In this document: in pieces, positions 47,486 through 55,743 of the stretch
Layout: every line of letters starts with the position of its first letter
Position numbering within the stretch: the first letter of the stretch is position 1
Origin: Promineifilum sp.
Lineage (GTDB): Bacteria; Chloroflexota; Anaerolineae; Promineifilales; Promineifilaceae
Assembly: GCA_019454405.1 (NCBI GenBank)
Contig: JACFOH010000002.1
Span: forward strand, 39,642-95,384
Direction of reading: 5' to 3'
DNA: 55,743 nucleotides
The notes under the pieces: generated by a model
What the model was told of the DNA's origin: nothing
Database searches by the model: none
The model's input: the letters and a program-made list of their open reading frames with translations, nothing else
Made by a program: the position numbers and the translations under genes

Positions 47486-48817
47486 ATGATGCAGCGCATC
47501 TGTCTGGCAGTCCTTTTGGGGCTACTGCTCATCGCCGGGAGCTTCACGGGAAAGGTCGAGGCACAGGGAAGCCCAACAAACGATATTCTGCAGCTGGTCA
47601 ATCAGGTCAGGGCAGAGTATGGTTTGCCCGCCCTTACCTACAATGGAGCGTTGGCCACGGCGGCACAGAACCACGCCAATTTCATCGCCCAGAACGGTAT
47701 CTACAGCCATATCGGTATCAACGGCAGCACCTGGCAAGACCGCGCGGAAGCAGCGGGCTATACCGGGTACGCAGGCGAGAATCTCGTCGGTGGAACGCGG
47801 CTGACGCCTCAGCAAGGCGTCGTTTGGTGGCGAAACAGCGCCATCCACTTCAGCAATATGCTCAACCCGCGCTGGACGGAGGTGGGCGTCGGTTTCGCCG
47901 TCGGCAGCGGCCAGAATTTCTACGTAACGGTTTTCGGCACGCCGTATGACGCTCCACCGCCTCGGTCAGAGCAACGCGTCGTCGATGTACCCTTTATCGT
48001 CGCTCCCATCGAATTAGCCTCGCCCAACGAAGACGGATCCATTATCCACACCGTATTGCAGGGGCAGACCTTATGGGCCATCGCCGCCCGCTATGAAGTG
48101 TCCCTGGCCGATCTATACTTGTTCAACGGCTTAAATCAGGACAGCGTCATCAACCCGGGCGACAAGCTCACGATCCGGCTGGCTGACGGACAACCTCCGC
48201 CCCCGACGCCAACGCCCCCCGTCTATCACACCGTGCGCGAGGGTGAATCGTTGTGGTCGATCGCCGCTAATTATCGGACCGATCTGGCTACCTTATTATG
48301 GCTGAACACGCTGCCGGAGGATGCGGTCGTACATCCAGGCAATGAGATCAAGGTACGGCTGGTTGAGGGCGAAACCCCACCGCCCACAGCCACACCGCAA
48401 TTGACTCACACCGTCAAAGGGGGCGACACAGCATTGGCGATCGCCTTGCGATATGGTCTCACTCTGGAAGAACTCATGGCCATGAATAACCTGGACCCCA
48501 ACGCTTTCCTCCAGATAGGCCAGATGCTCATCATCCGATCGCCCACGCCCACGCCTACCGCCACGCCCGAGCCTACCATGACGCCAACGATAACTGCGAC
48601 ATCCGGAGCAGTCGCTTTCGCCATGATCGCCCCGCCACAAGCGCCAACGCCCCAGCCAACACCGACACCAACAGCCGCCCCGGAAGCCACAGGAGGCTCC
48701 CGACCGGCTCGCGATTGGGGAGATATCCTGGGGATCGGAGCGATCATCGCTGGGCTAAGCTTGACAGTCCTGGCTGGGGTGGCCATCATGGTCTTATGGC
48801 GCAACGGTGATCGATAG
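47486..48817 (+). CDS. Secreted CAP-domain protein with three LysM domains
   Basis: A 443-residue surface protein. It has a signal peptide (ICLAVLLGLLLIAGSFTG), a CAP/SCP domain (about residues 30-155) with NHANFIAQNGIYSHIG, AGENLVGG and NPRWTEVGVGFA, and three LysM domains with Pro/Thr linkers between them (HTVLQGQTLWAIAARYEVSL, HTVREGESLWSIAANYRTDL, HTVKGGDTALAIALRYGLTL). A Thr/Pro-rich spacer and a C-terminal membrane helix (IIAGLSLTVLAGVAIMVLW) follow. LysM should bind glycan polymers at the cell surface and CAP may be a non-enzymatic or peptidase-like module. ATG at 47486 begins the signal peptide; the frame extends 15 codons upstream but crosses the promoter. Confidence 0.88.
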   Translation: MMQRICLAVLLGLLLIAGSFTGKVEAQGSPTNDILQLVNQVRAEYGLPALTYNGALATAAQNHANFIAQNGIYSHIGINGSTWQDRAEAAGYTGYAGENLVGGTRLTPQQGVVWWRNSAIHFSNMLNPRWTEVGVGFAVGSGQNFYVTVFGTPYDAPPPRSEQRVVDVPFIVAPIELASPNEDGSIIHTVLQGQTLWAIAARYEVSLADLYLFNGLNQDSVINPGDKLTIRLADGQPPPPTPTPPVYHTVREGESLWSIAANYRTDLATLLWLNTLPEDAVVHPGNEIKVRLVEGETPPPTATPQLTHTVKGGDTALAIALRYGLTLEELMAMNNLDPNAFLQIGQMLIIRSPTPTPTATPEPTMTPTITATSGAVAFAMIAPPQAPTPQPTPTPTAAPEATGGSRPARDWGDILGIGAIIAGLSLTVLAGVAIMVLWRNGDR

Positions 48818-48887
48818 AGCGGCCACCCAAAATAGTTAATCACGGCTGAAATTATGCGGCCGATAGGTTGTAAGGAAGGTAAGCAAA

Positions 48888-49307
48888 ATGAGTGACATGA
48901 CCATGGATGATCTTGGAATAAGGGTTCATCTTGATCTGCCCTATGAAGAAGCAATCGAACGAGTGACCGCCGCGCTGAAAGAGGAGGGCTTTGGCATCCT
49001 GACACACGTCGATGTCAAAGACACATTGAAGCAGAAACTGGGCGTAGATTTCCGCCGCTACGCCATCCTGGGAGCTTGCAATCCGCCGTTGGCCCATCGG
49101 GCTTTCGCCACCGAAGTCGAGATCGGGTTGCTGCTGCCATGTAATGTCATCGTCTATGAGGACGATGACGGCCAAGGTTCCGAAGTATCGATCATCGATC
49201 CGATCTCGATGTTGGGCATGGGCGGCATCAATCCAAAACTCGCGCCTGTGGGACATGAGGCGGCCGAGCGTTTGCGACGCGTTCGGGCTGACCTGGAAAG
49301 GATCTGA
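48888..49307 (+). CDS. DUF302 domain protein
   Basis: A 139-residue cytoplasmic protein with the DUF302 fold. It has IRVHLDLPYEEAIERVTAALKEEGFGILTHVD, then DVKDTLKQKLGVDFRRYAILGACNPPLAHRA and LLLPCNVIVYED. The two Cys residues (in GACNPP and LPCN) are family-conserved and may take part in redox or metal chemistry, which is not established. GGAAGG and TAAG precede the ATG. It follows the CAP-LysM gene after 70 bases. Confidence 0.9.
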   Translation: MSDMTMDDLGIRVHLDLPYEEAIERVTAALKEEGFGILTHVDVKDTLKQKLGVDFRRYAILGACNPPLAHRAFATEVEIGLLLPCNVIVYEDDDGQGSEVSIIDPISMLGMGGINPKLAPVGHEAAERLRRVRADLERI

Positions 49308-49360
49308 GGCGAGCCTGCCGGTCACCCATCGACAGGGCGCGATATTTAGCCCATCTCGAT

Positions 49361-49422
49361 TTGATCAACTGCACATAATCAGGGACAATACCGTACAATC
49401 TTGTATCGGTATTTCGTCCCTG
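49361..49422 (+). promoter_or_regulatory. Promoter-overlapping long inverted repeat upstream of glgA
   Basis: A 43-base imperfect inverted repeat (49380-49422) consists of three paired blocks, CAGGGAC/GTCCCTG, AATACCG/CGGTATT and TACAA/TTGTA, separated by small bulges. TTGATC (49361-49366) and GACAAT (49384-49389), 17 bases apart, form a possible promoter whose -10 lies inside the repeat; TACAAT (49394-49399) is a second -10 candidate. An operator or RNA hairpin controlling glgA is likely. Confidence 0.5.
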
Positions 49423-49500
49423 TGGTAATGTCTCAAAATCATATGTGAACCGACCGGTCTCATCGTCCGGGTCGATTCGCGATTCTAGGTGATGATGACT

Positions 49501-50949
49501 ATGGCCGAACCCGTGCGGGTACTCTTCCTGACAGCCGAAGCCGCGCCCTTCGCCAAAATCGGAGGGCTGGGCGATGTCGGCGGTTCCTTACCCAAGGCGC
49601 TCCATGCCATGGGTTATGATGTTCGGGTCTTCATGCCCGCCTATCACAATATCGAAGCGGGTTTCCCCGGCGTCGAAAGCATGCCGTTACAGCTAAACGT
49701 GCCCACAGGTTCCGGCATCGTCCAGGCCGGAGCGTTCGAGAGCCGGTTGCCGGGAAGCGACGTCCCCGTGTACTTCATCGCCCAGCAAAGTCTCTTTAAC
49801 CGGGAGAATATTTACGGCTACTGGGATGATCCCTACCGATTCGCTTTCTTTAGCAAGGCTGCGTTCGCCCTGACGGAATCGATCGATTGGCGGCCGGATC
49901 TGCTCCATGCCCACGATTGGCATACCGCACCGGCCGTCACCTGGCTGGCGACCGCGGGGCAGGCCCATCCTCGTTACCATGGCCTGGGCAGCGTCTTCAC
50001 CATCCATAATCTGGCCCATCAGGGAAAGACGAACTGGAACGTCTTCGACTACATGCAGATCTTCACCCACTCCTTAACAGAAGAAGCCTACGGTGAAGTC
50101 AACTTCATGGCCCGCGGCATCTATCACGCCAACATCATCAACACGGTCAGCCCTTCCTACGCGCGGGAGATCATGACGCGCGAGGGCGGAGTCGGGCTGG
50201 ATGCCTTGTTGCGCTACCGTCAAGGCGACTTGCACGGCATCCTCAACGGCCTGGACTATGACATCTGGAATCCTGCCACCGACAAGCGACTGGCAGGGAA
50301 TTACGATATCAACTCGCTGGAAGGCAGGGCGGAGAATCGGCTCGCTCTCCAGGCGGCCGTTGGCCTGCCGCAGATACCCGATATCCCTATCCTGGCCATC
50401 ATCTCACGGCTGGACTGGCAAAAAGGGTTAGATATTGTTGGGCACCCCCTCCACCTACTGATGAACGGCTATGCGGGGCCGGCCCAATTCATCGTCCTGG
50501 GCACGGGCAATCCGCAATACGAGAACATGTTCGCCCAGATGGCTTCTTATCATAAGGACAAGATGGCCGCCTACATCGGCTATCACGCCGGGTTGGCGCC
50601 GCTAATCTACGCCGGCAGCGATATGTTCCTGATGCCATCAGTTTTCGAGCCGTGCGGCCTGGGACAGATGATCGCCATGCGCTATGGCAGCGTGCCGATC
50701 GTTCGGGCAACGGGCGGGTTGGCCGATACGGTCCAGGACGGCATCACCGGCTTCTCGTTCTATGACCTCAGTTCCGACGCGCTTTGGCATGCCATCCAGC
50801 GCGCGACTTACGTCTACAACACCGATAAGGAAGGGTGGCGGCGCATGCAAGCGAACGGTATGAAGGCCGATTTCTCATGGCAGCAATCCGCCCAGGGGTA
50901 TCAGCAGTTATATGAGTGGGCCATTGCCCAGATGCGCTATCGCGGCTAG
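49501..50949 (+). CDS. glgA: Glycogen/starch synthase
   Basis: A GT5 glycosyltransferase of about 482 residues. The N-terminal KIGGLGDVGGSLPKAL binds ADP-glucose. HAHDWHTA and FTIHNLAHQG follow, and the C-terminal domain has ISRLDWQKGLDI and PSVFEPCGLGQMIAMRYG (catalytic Glu in the EPCGLGQM motif). It elongates alpha-1,4-glucan from ADP-glucose. Start chosen at 49501 with AGGTGA upstream; GTG 49489 and ATG 49492/49495 are in-frame alternatives. malQ lies two genes downstream. Confidence 0.95.
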   Translation: MAEPVRVLFLTAEAAPFAKIGGLGDVGGSLPKALHAMGYDVRVFMPAYHNIEAGFPGVESMPLQLNVPTGSGIVQAGAFESRLPGSDVPVYFIAQQSLFNRENIYGYWDDPYRFAFFSKAAFALTESIDWRPDLLHAHDWHTAPAVTWLATAGQAHPRYHGLGSVFTIHNLAHQGKTNWNVFDYMQIFTHSLTEEAYGEVNFMARGIYHANIINTVSPSYAREIMTREGGVGLDALLRYRQGDLHGILNGLDYDIWNPATDKRLAGNYDINSLEGRAENRLALQAAVGLPQIPDIPILAIISRLDWQKGLDIVGHPLHLLMNGYAGPAQFIVLGTGNPQYENMFAQMASYHKDKMAAYIGYHAGLAPLIYAGSDMFLMPSVFEPCGLGQMIAMRYGSVPIVRATGGLADTVQDGITGFSFYDLSSDALWHAIQRATYVYNTDKEGWRRMQANGMKADFSWQQSAQGYQQLYEWAIAQMRYRG

Positions 50950-51015
50950 GAACCGCGCCAATCTCGTCAGCCAGTCAAACAAGGTCGGCTGTCGTAGTTC
51001 AGGTAGGAAGTAACG

Positions 51016-53877
51016 ATGCCGGACGACAACTCGACACCATTTAGCTTGAACAACCCGGTGGCTACCGGGTTTCTAATCGTCAGCCCGTTCAACAGCCCTC
51101 GTTCCTATGCCAATGGTCGCCACGAGGGCATCGACTTGCGAGCCGCTGCCAACGGCAGGGCCGTGGAAGTTCTCGCCGCCCAGCGCGGTGTCATCGATCT
51201 CATCAGCCTCAATGACAAAGGGTATGGCAACCACGTGCGGATCCGCCATGACTGGAACGATGGAACAACCTGGGTCACGTGGTACGCCCATATGGCCTCG
51301 ATCGACGCCAGCCTGAAGACCGGCCAGACCGTTGAGATTGGGCATCGGCTGGGGATCGCCGGGGAAACGGGTGACGCGGCCGGCATCCACCTGCACCTGA
51401 CGTTACAGCACCTCGGCCACGGGTTGCGAGGATACGCCATCCCGGACGTGGTCGATCCGATTCAGTATTTCCGCAACGTCGAAATCCCAACGATCGATCA
51501 GTTAGTCTATCTGGCCGATGTGACGGTGCCGGACGGGTCGTCCATCATCGCCGGGAAATCGTTCAAGAAGACATGGCGTGTGCGCAACAGCGGCACATCG
51601 ACCTGGCAGAACTTCACCCTAAAACATGTCAGCGACCAACGAATGGGTGGCCCTGATAGTGTCATGCTGCCGCCATTGAAGCCTAATGAGATAGGAGAAG
51701 TCAGTGTCACTCTCGTCGCGCCGTCCTCTCCAGGACGACACCGCAGCACGTGGAAACCCTGCAACAGCCAGGGGCGTCTGTTCCCCTTCGAGTTATTCGC
51801 CGACATCATTGTCACACCCGTCGCTCGCCGCAATGACGCAGTATTGATCGGCGATATCACCCTGCCCGCCGGAACAAAAGTTGAAGCAGGCCGAACGGCT
51901 CTCAAGACATGGCGTGTCCGCAATTCGGGTGATTCGACCTGGGACAAACGTTACAGTCTGGCGCCGGTAGGTACCTCGACAGGTGGAATGACCTCCGTCC
52001 CCTTGCCTACGGTCAGGCCGGGCGGGACGGCCGATCTGTCCGTCACGTTAACCTTGCCGGCCAGGGCGGGCGCCTATCGCTCTCGCTGGCAGCTGCGCGA
52101 TCCAGAGGGCAATTTGTTTGGCCCGATCCTGGAGGCAAGCCTGACGGTCGTCACATCATCCGGCCAACAGCGAGATGGCGCGACCTATGTCGCCGACATC
52201 ACAGTGACTGACGGAACACGGATGCGACCCGGCTACGCCTTTACCAAGACATGGCAAGTCAAGAATACGGGAACCTCAACATGGGGAGAGGGGTACACGC
52301 TGACGGCAGCGGGGACCAACACGATCAGTGGGCCGGCATCTGTTCCATTGCCTCGCACCGAGCCGGGAGCAAAAGCTAATATTTCTGTCGAGTTAACCTC
52401 GCCCACAACAATCGGGTTCCATCGGTCCACATGGCAGCTTCGCTCAGCCGGCGGCGTCCCGTTTGGTGACATCCTGTTTGTAGAAATAGAAGTCGTGCGG
52501 CCCGGCACAGTAGACAACGCCGGCTACCTGTCGGATATCACCTACCCCGACGGGACGGTCGTGGCTGCCGGAGAACCGATGCGCAAGACCTGGCGAATAC
52601 GCAACACCGGGTCGTCGGCCTGGGGGCCTGGTTACTCGCTCGCGTTTATAGCCGGTAATAAAATGGACGGGCCGGATAGCGTTCCCTTGCCGCCGGCCCT
52701 GCCGGGAGAGACGGTCCAGGTCACCGTCCCCTTGCGCGCGCCGGCGATTCCCGGCCTCCAGCGCAGCACCTGGCGCGCGCGCAACGCCGAAGGCACACTG
52801 TTTGGCGATCTGTTCTACATCGAGATTCGCATTCCCATCTCATCCACGCCGGGTTCATCGGCTCAGGAAGACGCGCAACTGGAAGCGCATGTGACCATCC
52901 CGGACGGCGCCGAAATTCGCGCCGGGGCACAGTTTGAAAAGACCTGGGCGATCCGCAACACTGGGTCGATCTTCTGGTCGGCGGGCTATGAGTTGGTTTT
53001 CGCCGGCGGCACGGAGATGAGCCAGACCACCCGTATAGCGGTCGAAGGAATCGGGCCGCAAGAAGTGGTTAAAGTATCGGTCAAAATGACCGCGCCCAAC
53101 GATACCGGTCGCTATATCAGCCGCTGGCGCATGCGCAATCCTCGCGGCGAATTCTTTGGTTCCACCCTGTTCGTCTCGATCGCCGTGATCGATGAGCCGA
53201 AGAAATTCGACATGCTACCTTATTTGCGCGGCGACGGCCGTCTCTATGAGCTGAAGTATATTTTTGAGCTACCCAACGGCCCATCGATTGGCCAGCAGCG
53301 CCTGCAAACCCAATCCGAAGGGAACCGGTTCTACCAGACGAAAAACGGCGAGTGGGAGGAAATGTGGGCCGACGAACGTTTCATTTATCGGGGCACAGAT
53401 ACCTCGCCGGGATCGGGCAACTTCTATACACTCATGGATGGCGAGCAATACGGCTCGGCCTGGGTGCCGCGCATGATGGCCATCGGGCAGCTCTATCGTC
53501 GTAGTGTCGTGGTCGTCAGCCGGCGCAAGGGCAATTGCATGATGAATTCGCACCTCTCCGGGCGGCACGTCACCTGGATCAAGCTGGAAGGCATACACAA
53601 CCGGCTCGCTCTTCCCGATGTAGAAGGACGGCGAGGTCTTGGCTATGAAGCACGCGACGTAGTCGCCCTGGCGGCGTATAATGAAGTGAATGGTCGACCG
53701 GCCGCGCAGCCGTTTGAGAGATATTATTATGCGAAGGGGTTCGGCCTGATCATGTGGGAAGGCATCGATACCGACCATCGCGGTGTCTCCTTTCTGGTCC
53801 AACTCCATAACCCCGGCGCGCGGCCGGATAATGTACGGGAAAAGATTCCTTGCCTGGACAGCCTGAGGCTTCGTTGA
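51016..53877 (+). CDS. M23 peptidase-like protein with five NBR1-type Ig domains and an unknown C-terminal domain
   Basis: A 953-residue multi-domain protein. Residues 20-150 form an M23/LytM-type domain with ligands His36 and Asp40 (GRHEGIDL), His92 (YAHM) and His125/His127 (IHLHLTL), all present. Five Ig domains of the NBR1 (four-Trp) type start at about residues 164, 275, 389, 502 and 620, each with a (F/L)xKTWxxRNxGxxxW motif and a RSTW/RSRW-type strand. From about residue 733 to the end lies a domain shared with the secreted protein at 18841-19725. An in-frame TAG at 51004 fixes the start nearby, and no signal peptide is present, so export is unexplained. GGAAG precedes the ATG. It sits between glgA and malQ. 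Confidence 0.85.
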   Translation: MPDDNSTPFSLNNPVATGFLIVSPFNSPRSYANGRHEGIDLRAAANGRAVEVLAAQRGVIDLISLNDKGYGNHVRIRHDWNDGTTWVTWYAHMASIDASLKTGQTVEIGHRLGIAGETGDAAGIHLHLTLQHLGHGLRGYAIPDVVDPIQYFRNVEIPTIDQLVYLADVTVPDGSSIIAGKSFKKTWRVRNSGTSTWQNFTLKHVSDQRMGGPDSVMLPPLKPNEIGEVSVTLVAPSSPGRHRSTWKPCNSQGRLFPFELFADIIVTPVARRNDAVLIGDITLPAGTKVEAGRTALKTWRVRNSGDSTWDKRYSLAPVGTSTGGMTSVPLPTVRPGGTADLSVTLTLPARAGAYRSRWQLRDPEGNLFGPILEASLTVVTSSGQQRDGATYVADITVTDGTRMRPGYAFTKTWQVKNTGTSTWGEGYTLTAAGTNTISGPASVPLPRTEPGAKANISVELTSPTTIGFHRSTWQLRSAGGVPFGDILFVEIEVVRPGTVDNAGYLSDITYPDGTVVAAGEPMRKTWRIRNTGSSAWGPGYSLAFIAGNKMDGPDSVPLPPALPGETVQVTVPLRAPAIPGLQRSTWRARNAEGTLFGDLFYIEIRIPISSTPGSSAQEDAQLEAHVTIPDGAEIRAGAQFEKTWAIRNTGSIFWSAGYELVFAGGTEMSQTTRIAVEGIGPQEVVKVSVKMTAPNDTGRYISRWRMRNPRGEFFGSTLFVSIAVIDEPKKFDMLPYLRGDGRLYELKYIFELPNGPSIGQQRLQTQSEGNRFYQTKNGEWEEMWADERFIYRGTDTSPGSGNFYTLMDGEQYGSAWVPRMMAIGQLYRRSVVVVSRRKGNCMMNSHLSGRHVTWIKLEGIHNRLALPDVEGRRGLGYEARDVVALAAYNEVNGRPAAQPFERYYYAKGFGLIMWEGIDTDHRGVSFLVQLHNPGARPDNVREKIPCLDSLRLR

Positions 53878-53910
53878 TTTATTGGTTTCATCATACAGGA
53901 GAATCCACCT

Positions 53911-55464
53911 ATGAATTTTGAACGTTCCGCGGGAGTTCTGTTGCACCCCACGAGTCTGCCCGGCCGCTACGGTATCGGAGACCTGGGCGACAGCGCCTAT
54001 CGTTTCGTCGATTTTCTGGTGGCCGCCAAACAGAGTCTCTGGCAATTATTGCCTCTCGGCCCCACCGGCTACGGCGACTCTCCCTATCAATCATTCTCGG
54101 CATTCGCCGGCAACCCCTTGCTCATCAGCCCTGACCGCCTGGTGGTCGACGGCTTCTTGCCGGCTGATGCGATCGAGGTTGTGCCCGAGTTCCCCCCGGC
54201 GACGGTCGATTACGGGGCGGTCATCGAATACAAGCGCGCGCTGTTACGCCAGGCTTATGAGAATTTTAAGGCCAGCGACGCGGCCGACCAACACACCGCA
54301 TTTGAGCGCTTCTGCCAAAACACCGCCCATTGGCTGGATGATTATGCCTTGTTCATGGCCCTGAAAGAACATCATGGCCAGGAGGAAGGTGGCAGCTGGA
54401 ATACGTGGCCCAAGGCGATCGCCAAGCGCCAGGTGCGGGCGATGAAACAATGGTCAAAGGATCTGGCGGACGAGGTCGAATCACACAAGTTCCAGCAGTT
54501 CCTGTTCTACAAACAGTGGCTGGAGTTAAAGGGTTATGCCAACCGGCAAGGCGTCAAGATCGTCGGCGATCTGCCCATCTTTGTCGCCTACGACAGCGCC
54601 GACGTCTGGTCACATCCGGAGTTGTTCCACCTGAACAAGGACGGTTCGCCGGCCTTCGTCGCCGGGGTGCCGCCGGACTATTTCAGCGAGACCGGCCAGC
54701 GTTGGGGCAATCCGCTCTATAAGTGGAACAAGATCGCGGCCGACAACTATAACTGGTGGATACAGCGCATACACATGAATCTGGTGCAGGCGGATATCGT
54801 ACGCATCGATCACTTCCGCGGCTTTGAGGCATACTGGGAAATACCCGCCTCCGAACCAACCGCTGTAATCGGTCGTTGGGTCAAAGGCCCCGACGCGGCT
54901 ATCTTCGAGGCGATCCAGGCCAGGCTGGGTGAATTACCGATCATTGCCGAGGACCTGGGCGTCATCACGCCAGAGGTCGAGGCGCTACGTGACCGCTTCA
55001 ACTTCCCCGGCATGCGCATCCTGCAATTCGCCTTTGGCGGCGAGCGCAACAGCAGTTTCCTGCCGTACAACTATACCCACAACACAGTGGTCTATACCGG
55101 CACACACGACAACGAGACGACGCTGGGATGGTATCTCAACGCGACCGAAGACGAACGCGACCACGTGCGACGCTACGCGGTGTCCTCCGGCCGCGATATC
55201 GTCTGGGACCTGATCCGGCTGGCCTATGCCTCCGTGGCCGATATGGCCATCATCCCCATGCAAGATCTGTTCGTATTAGGCAATGAAGCTCGCATGAACT
55301 ATCCCGGCAAGGAAGGCGGCTGGTGGCAGTGGCGATTCACCAAAGAGATGTTCACCGCCCGCGCGCCGGGGATCGCTCTGGGGCTGACCGAGCTGGCCCA
55401 GCTCTATGGTCGCGCCCCGGAGAAGGCCGGCAAATCGCCTGTGGCATCGGCGGAATCGGCTTAG
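53911..55464 (+). CDS. malQ: 4-alpha-glucanotransferase
   Basis: A 517-residue GH77 amylomaltase. It begins RSAGVLLHPTSLPGRYGIGD and has DLPIFVAYDSADVW, the nucleophile Asp in VRIDHFRGF, the acid/base Glu in IIAEDLG and the third carboxylate in TGTHDNETTLGW. It transfers maltooligosaccharides between alpha-1,4-glucans, so it acts with GlgA in glycogen metabolism. AGGAG lies 8 bases before the ATG. Its frame is uninterrupted and a terminator follows. Confidence 0.97.
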   Translation: MNFERSAGVLLHPTSLPGRYGIGDLGDSAYRFVDFLVAAKQSLWQLLPLGPTGYGDSPYQSFSAFAGNPLLISPDRLVVDGFLPADAIEVVPEFPPATVDYGAVIEYKRALLRQAYENFKASDAADQHTAFERFCQNTAHWLDDYALFMALKEHHGQEEGGSWNTWPKAIAKRQVRAMKQWSKDLADEVESHKFQQFLFYKQWLELKGYANRQGVKIVGDLPIFVAYDSADVWSHPELFHLNKDGSPAFVAGVPPDYFSETGQRWGNPLYKWNKIAADNYNWWIQRIHMNLVQADIVRIDHFRGFEAYWEIPASEPTAVIGRWVKGPDAAIFEAIQARLGELPIIAEDLGVITPEVEALRDRFNFPGMRILQFAFGGERNSSFLPYNYTHNTVVYTGTHDNETTLGWYLNATEDERDHVRRYAVSSGRDIVWDLIRLAYASVADMAIIPMQDLFVLGNEARMNYPGKEGGWWQWRFTKEMFTARAPGIALGLTELAQLYGRAPEKAGKSPVASAESA

Positions 55465-55487
55465 TGATTGACAAGGACATGAAGCGG

Positions 55488-55520
55488 ACCGGGATTGGTT
55501 TCAATCCCGGTTTTATTTTG
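55488..55520 (+). terminator. Rho-independent terminator of malQ
   Basis: ACCGGGATTG (55488-55497) and CAATCCCGGT (55502-55511) form a perfect 10-bp stem with a 4-base loop, followed by TTTATTTTG. Confidence 0.92.
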
Positions 55521-55592
55521 GACCAACTCTCCACTCACATAGAGCAAGGAGTCCGCAATATAATCGTTGTCTCTGGAGCTTGAAGCACCATA

Positions 55593-55743
55593 ATGGACAC
55601 GAAAATCCCACCCGCAACACAAAGATCGGCTATAAAATTCGTCATCCTGCTCGGCGTCGTGAGTCTGTTCGCCGACATGACTTATGAAGGCGCGCGCAGC
55701 ATTTCTGGCCCATATCTGGCGCTGCTTGGGGCCGGCGGCATGG
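55593..55743 (+). CDS. MFS transporter, N-terminal fragment
   Basis: The window ends 50 codons into this gene. It starts MDTKIPPATQRSAIKFVILL and continues with VVSLFADMTYEGARSISGPYLALLGAGG, which matches the first helix and loop of an MFS subfamily with a conserved MTYEGARS motif. Substrate unknown. It is preceded by the malQ terminator, so it is separately transcribed. Confidence 0.8.
   Translation, partial: MDTKIPPATQRSAIKFVILLGVVSLFADMTYEGARSISGPYLALLGAGGM

Noticed and set aside
1..55743. CRISPR arrays, insertion sequences, integrases, prophage genes
   Set aside because: No regularly spaced repeats, transposase or integrase motifs were seen; the gene content is chromosomal housekeeping and surface-protein genes.

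Overview
The window is a GC-rich bacterial chromosome segment with densely packed genes on both strands. Gene content points to Chloroflexota, most likely an Anaerolineae/Caldilineae-type member. The indicators are tandem NBR1-type Ig repeats behind an M23 peptidase, DUF7282-type lipoprotein repeats, a tandem-repeat secreted protein of the PPQLAG/NWFxNNT type, mevalonate kinase beside a decaprenyl-phosphate phosphoribosyltransferase-like UbiA enzyme, and a CAP-LysM surface protein. This taxonomic call is inference from gene content; no rRNA gene is present.

Layout. 1-5.7 kb: end of a phytoene-desaturase-like FAD enzyme, a DUF2207 membrane protein, a Na/Pi-cotransporter-like membrane protein, a two-domain universal stress protein and an MFS transporter. 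5.9-7.9 kb: a tRNA-Gln(CTG) with its own promoter and terminator, then an arginine pair (a GNAT N-acetylglutamate synthase and argJ). 7.9-17.4 kb is an iron island on the minus strand: a DtxR-type regulator with iron-type ligands, a membrane-anchored Cys-rich FeoA, FeoB, a Cys-rich FeoC and a YwiC-like membrane protein form one operon. A HTH regulator and a complete ferric-iron ABC transporter (ATPase, fused permease, binding lipoprotein) follow. 17.5-21.3 kb: an acyl-CoA dehydrogenase with a clear promoter/operator, a secreted protein of unknown family, and a cysteine-desulfurase-like PLP enzyme. After it comes a short, strongly promoted stand-alone transcription unit with a 17-codon ORF, a perfect 14-bp stem and a terminator.

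21.3-28.8 kb: a pentapeptide-repeat membrane protein, a long coiled-coil protein, a four-repeat DUF7282-like lipoprotein and ComEC. 28.9-36.1 kb: an orphan OmpR-type response regulator behind a palindrome-dense leader, then a housekeeping block (coiled-coil protein, coaD, recG, fakA-like, asp23-like) and the divergent rpmB. 36.1-38 kb: isoprenoid genes (mevalonate kinase, UbiA family). 38.1-40.3 kb: a two-repeat secreted protein and an M20 amidohydrolase. 40.3-45.2 kb: a biotin-dependent acyl-CoA carboxylase operon (carboxyltransferase, biotin carboxylase, biotin carrier) flanked by a small membrane protein and a CYTH protein. 45.3-49.3 kb: msrB, an aldo/keto reductase, a GNAT, a CAP-LysM surface protein and a DUF302 protein. 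49.4-55.7 kb: glycogen genes glgA and malQ, separated by a 953-residue protein (M23 + five NBR1-type Ig domains + an unknown C-terminal domain), and the start of another MFS transporter.

The most unusual items are (i) the compact promoter/SD/micro-ORF/hairpin/terminator unit at 21140-21340, (ii) an unnamed domain shared by the secreted protein at 18841-19725 and the C-terminus of the protein at 51016-53877, and (iii) several well-placed palindromes over or beside consensus-like promoters in the iron, acyl-CoA dehydrogenase, response-regulator and glgA regions. All calls were made by reading the sequence; no database search was run.
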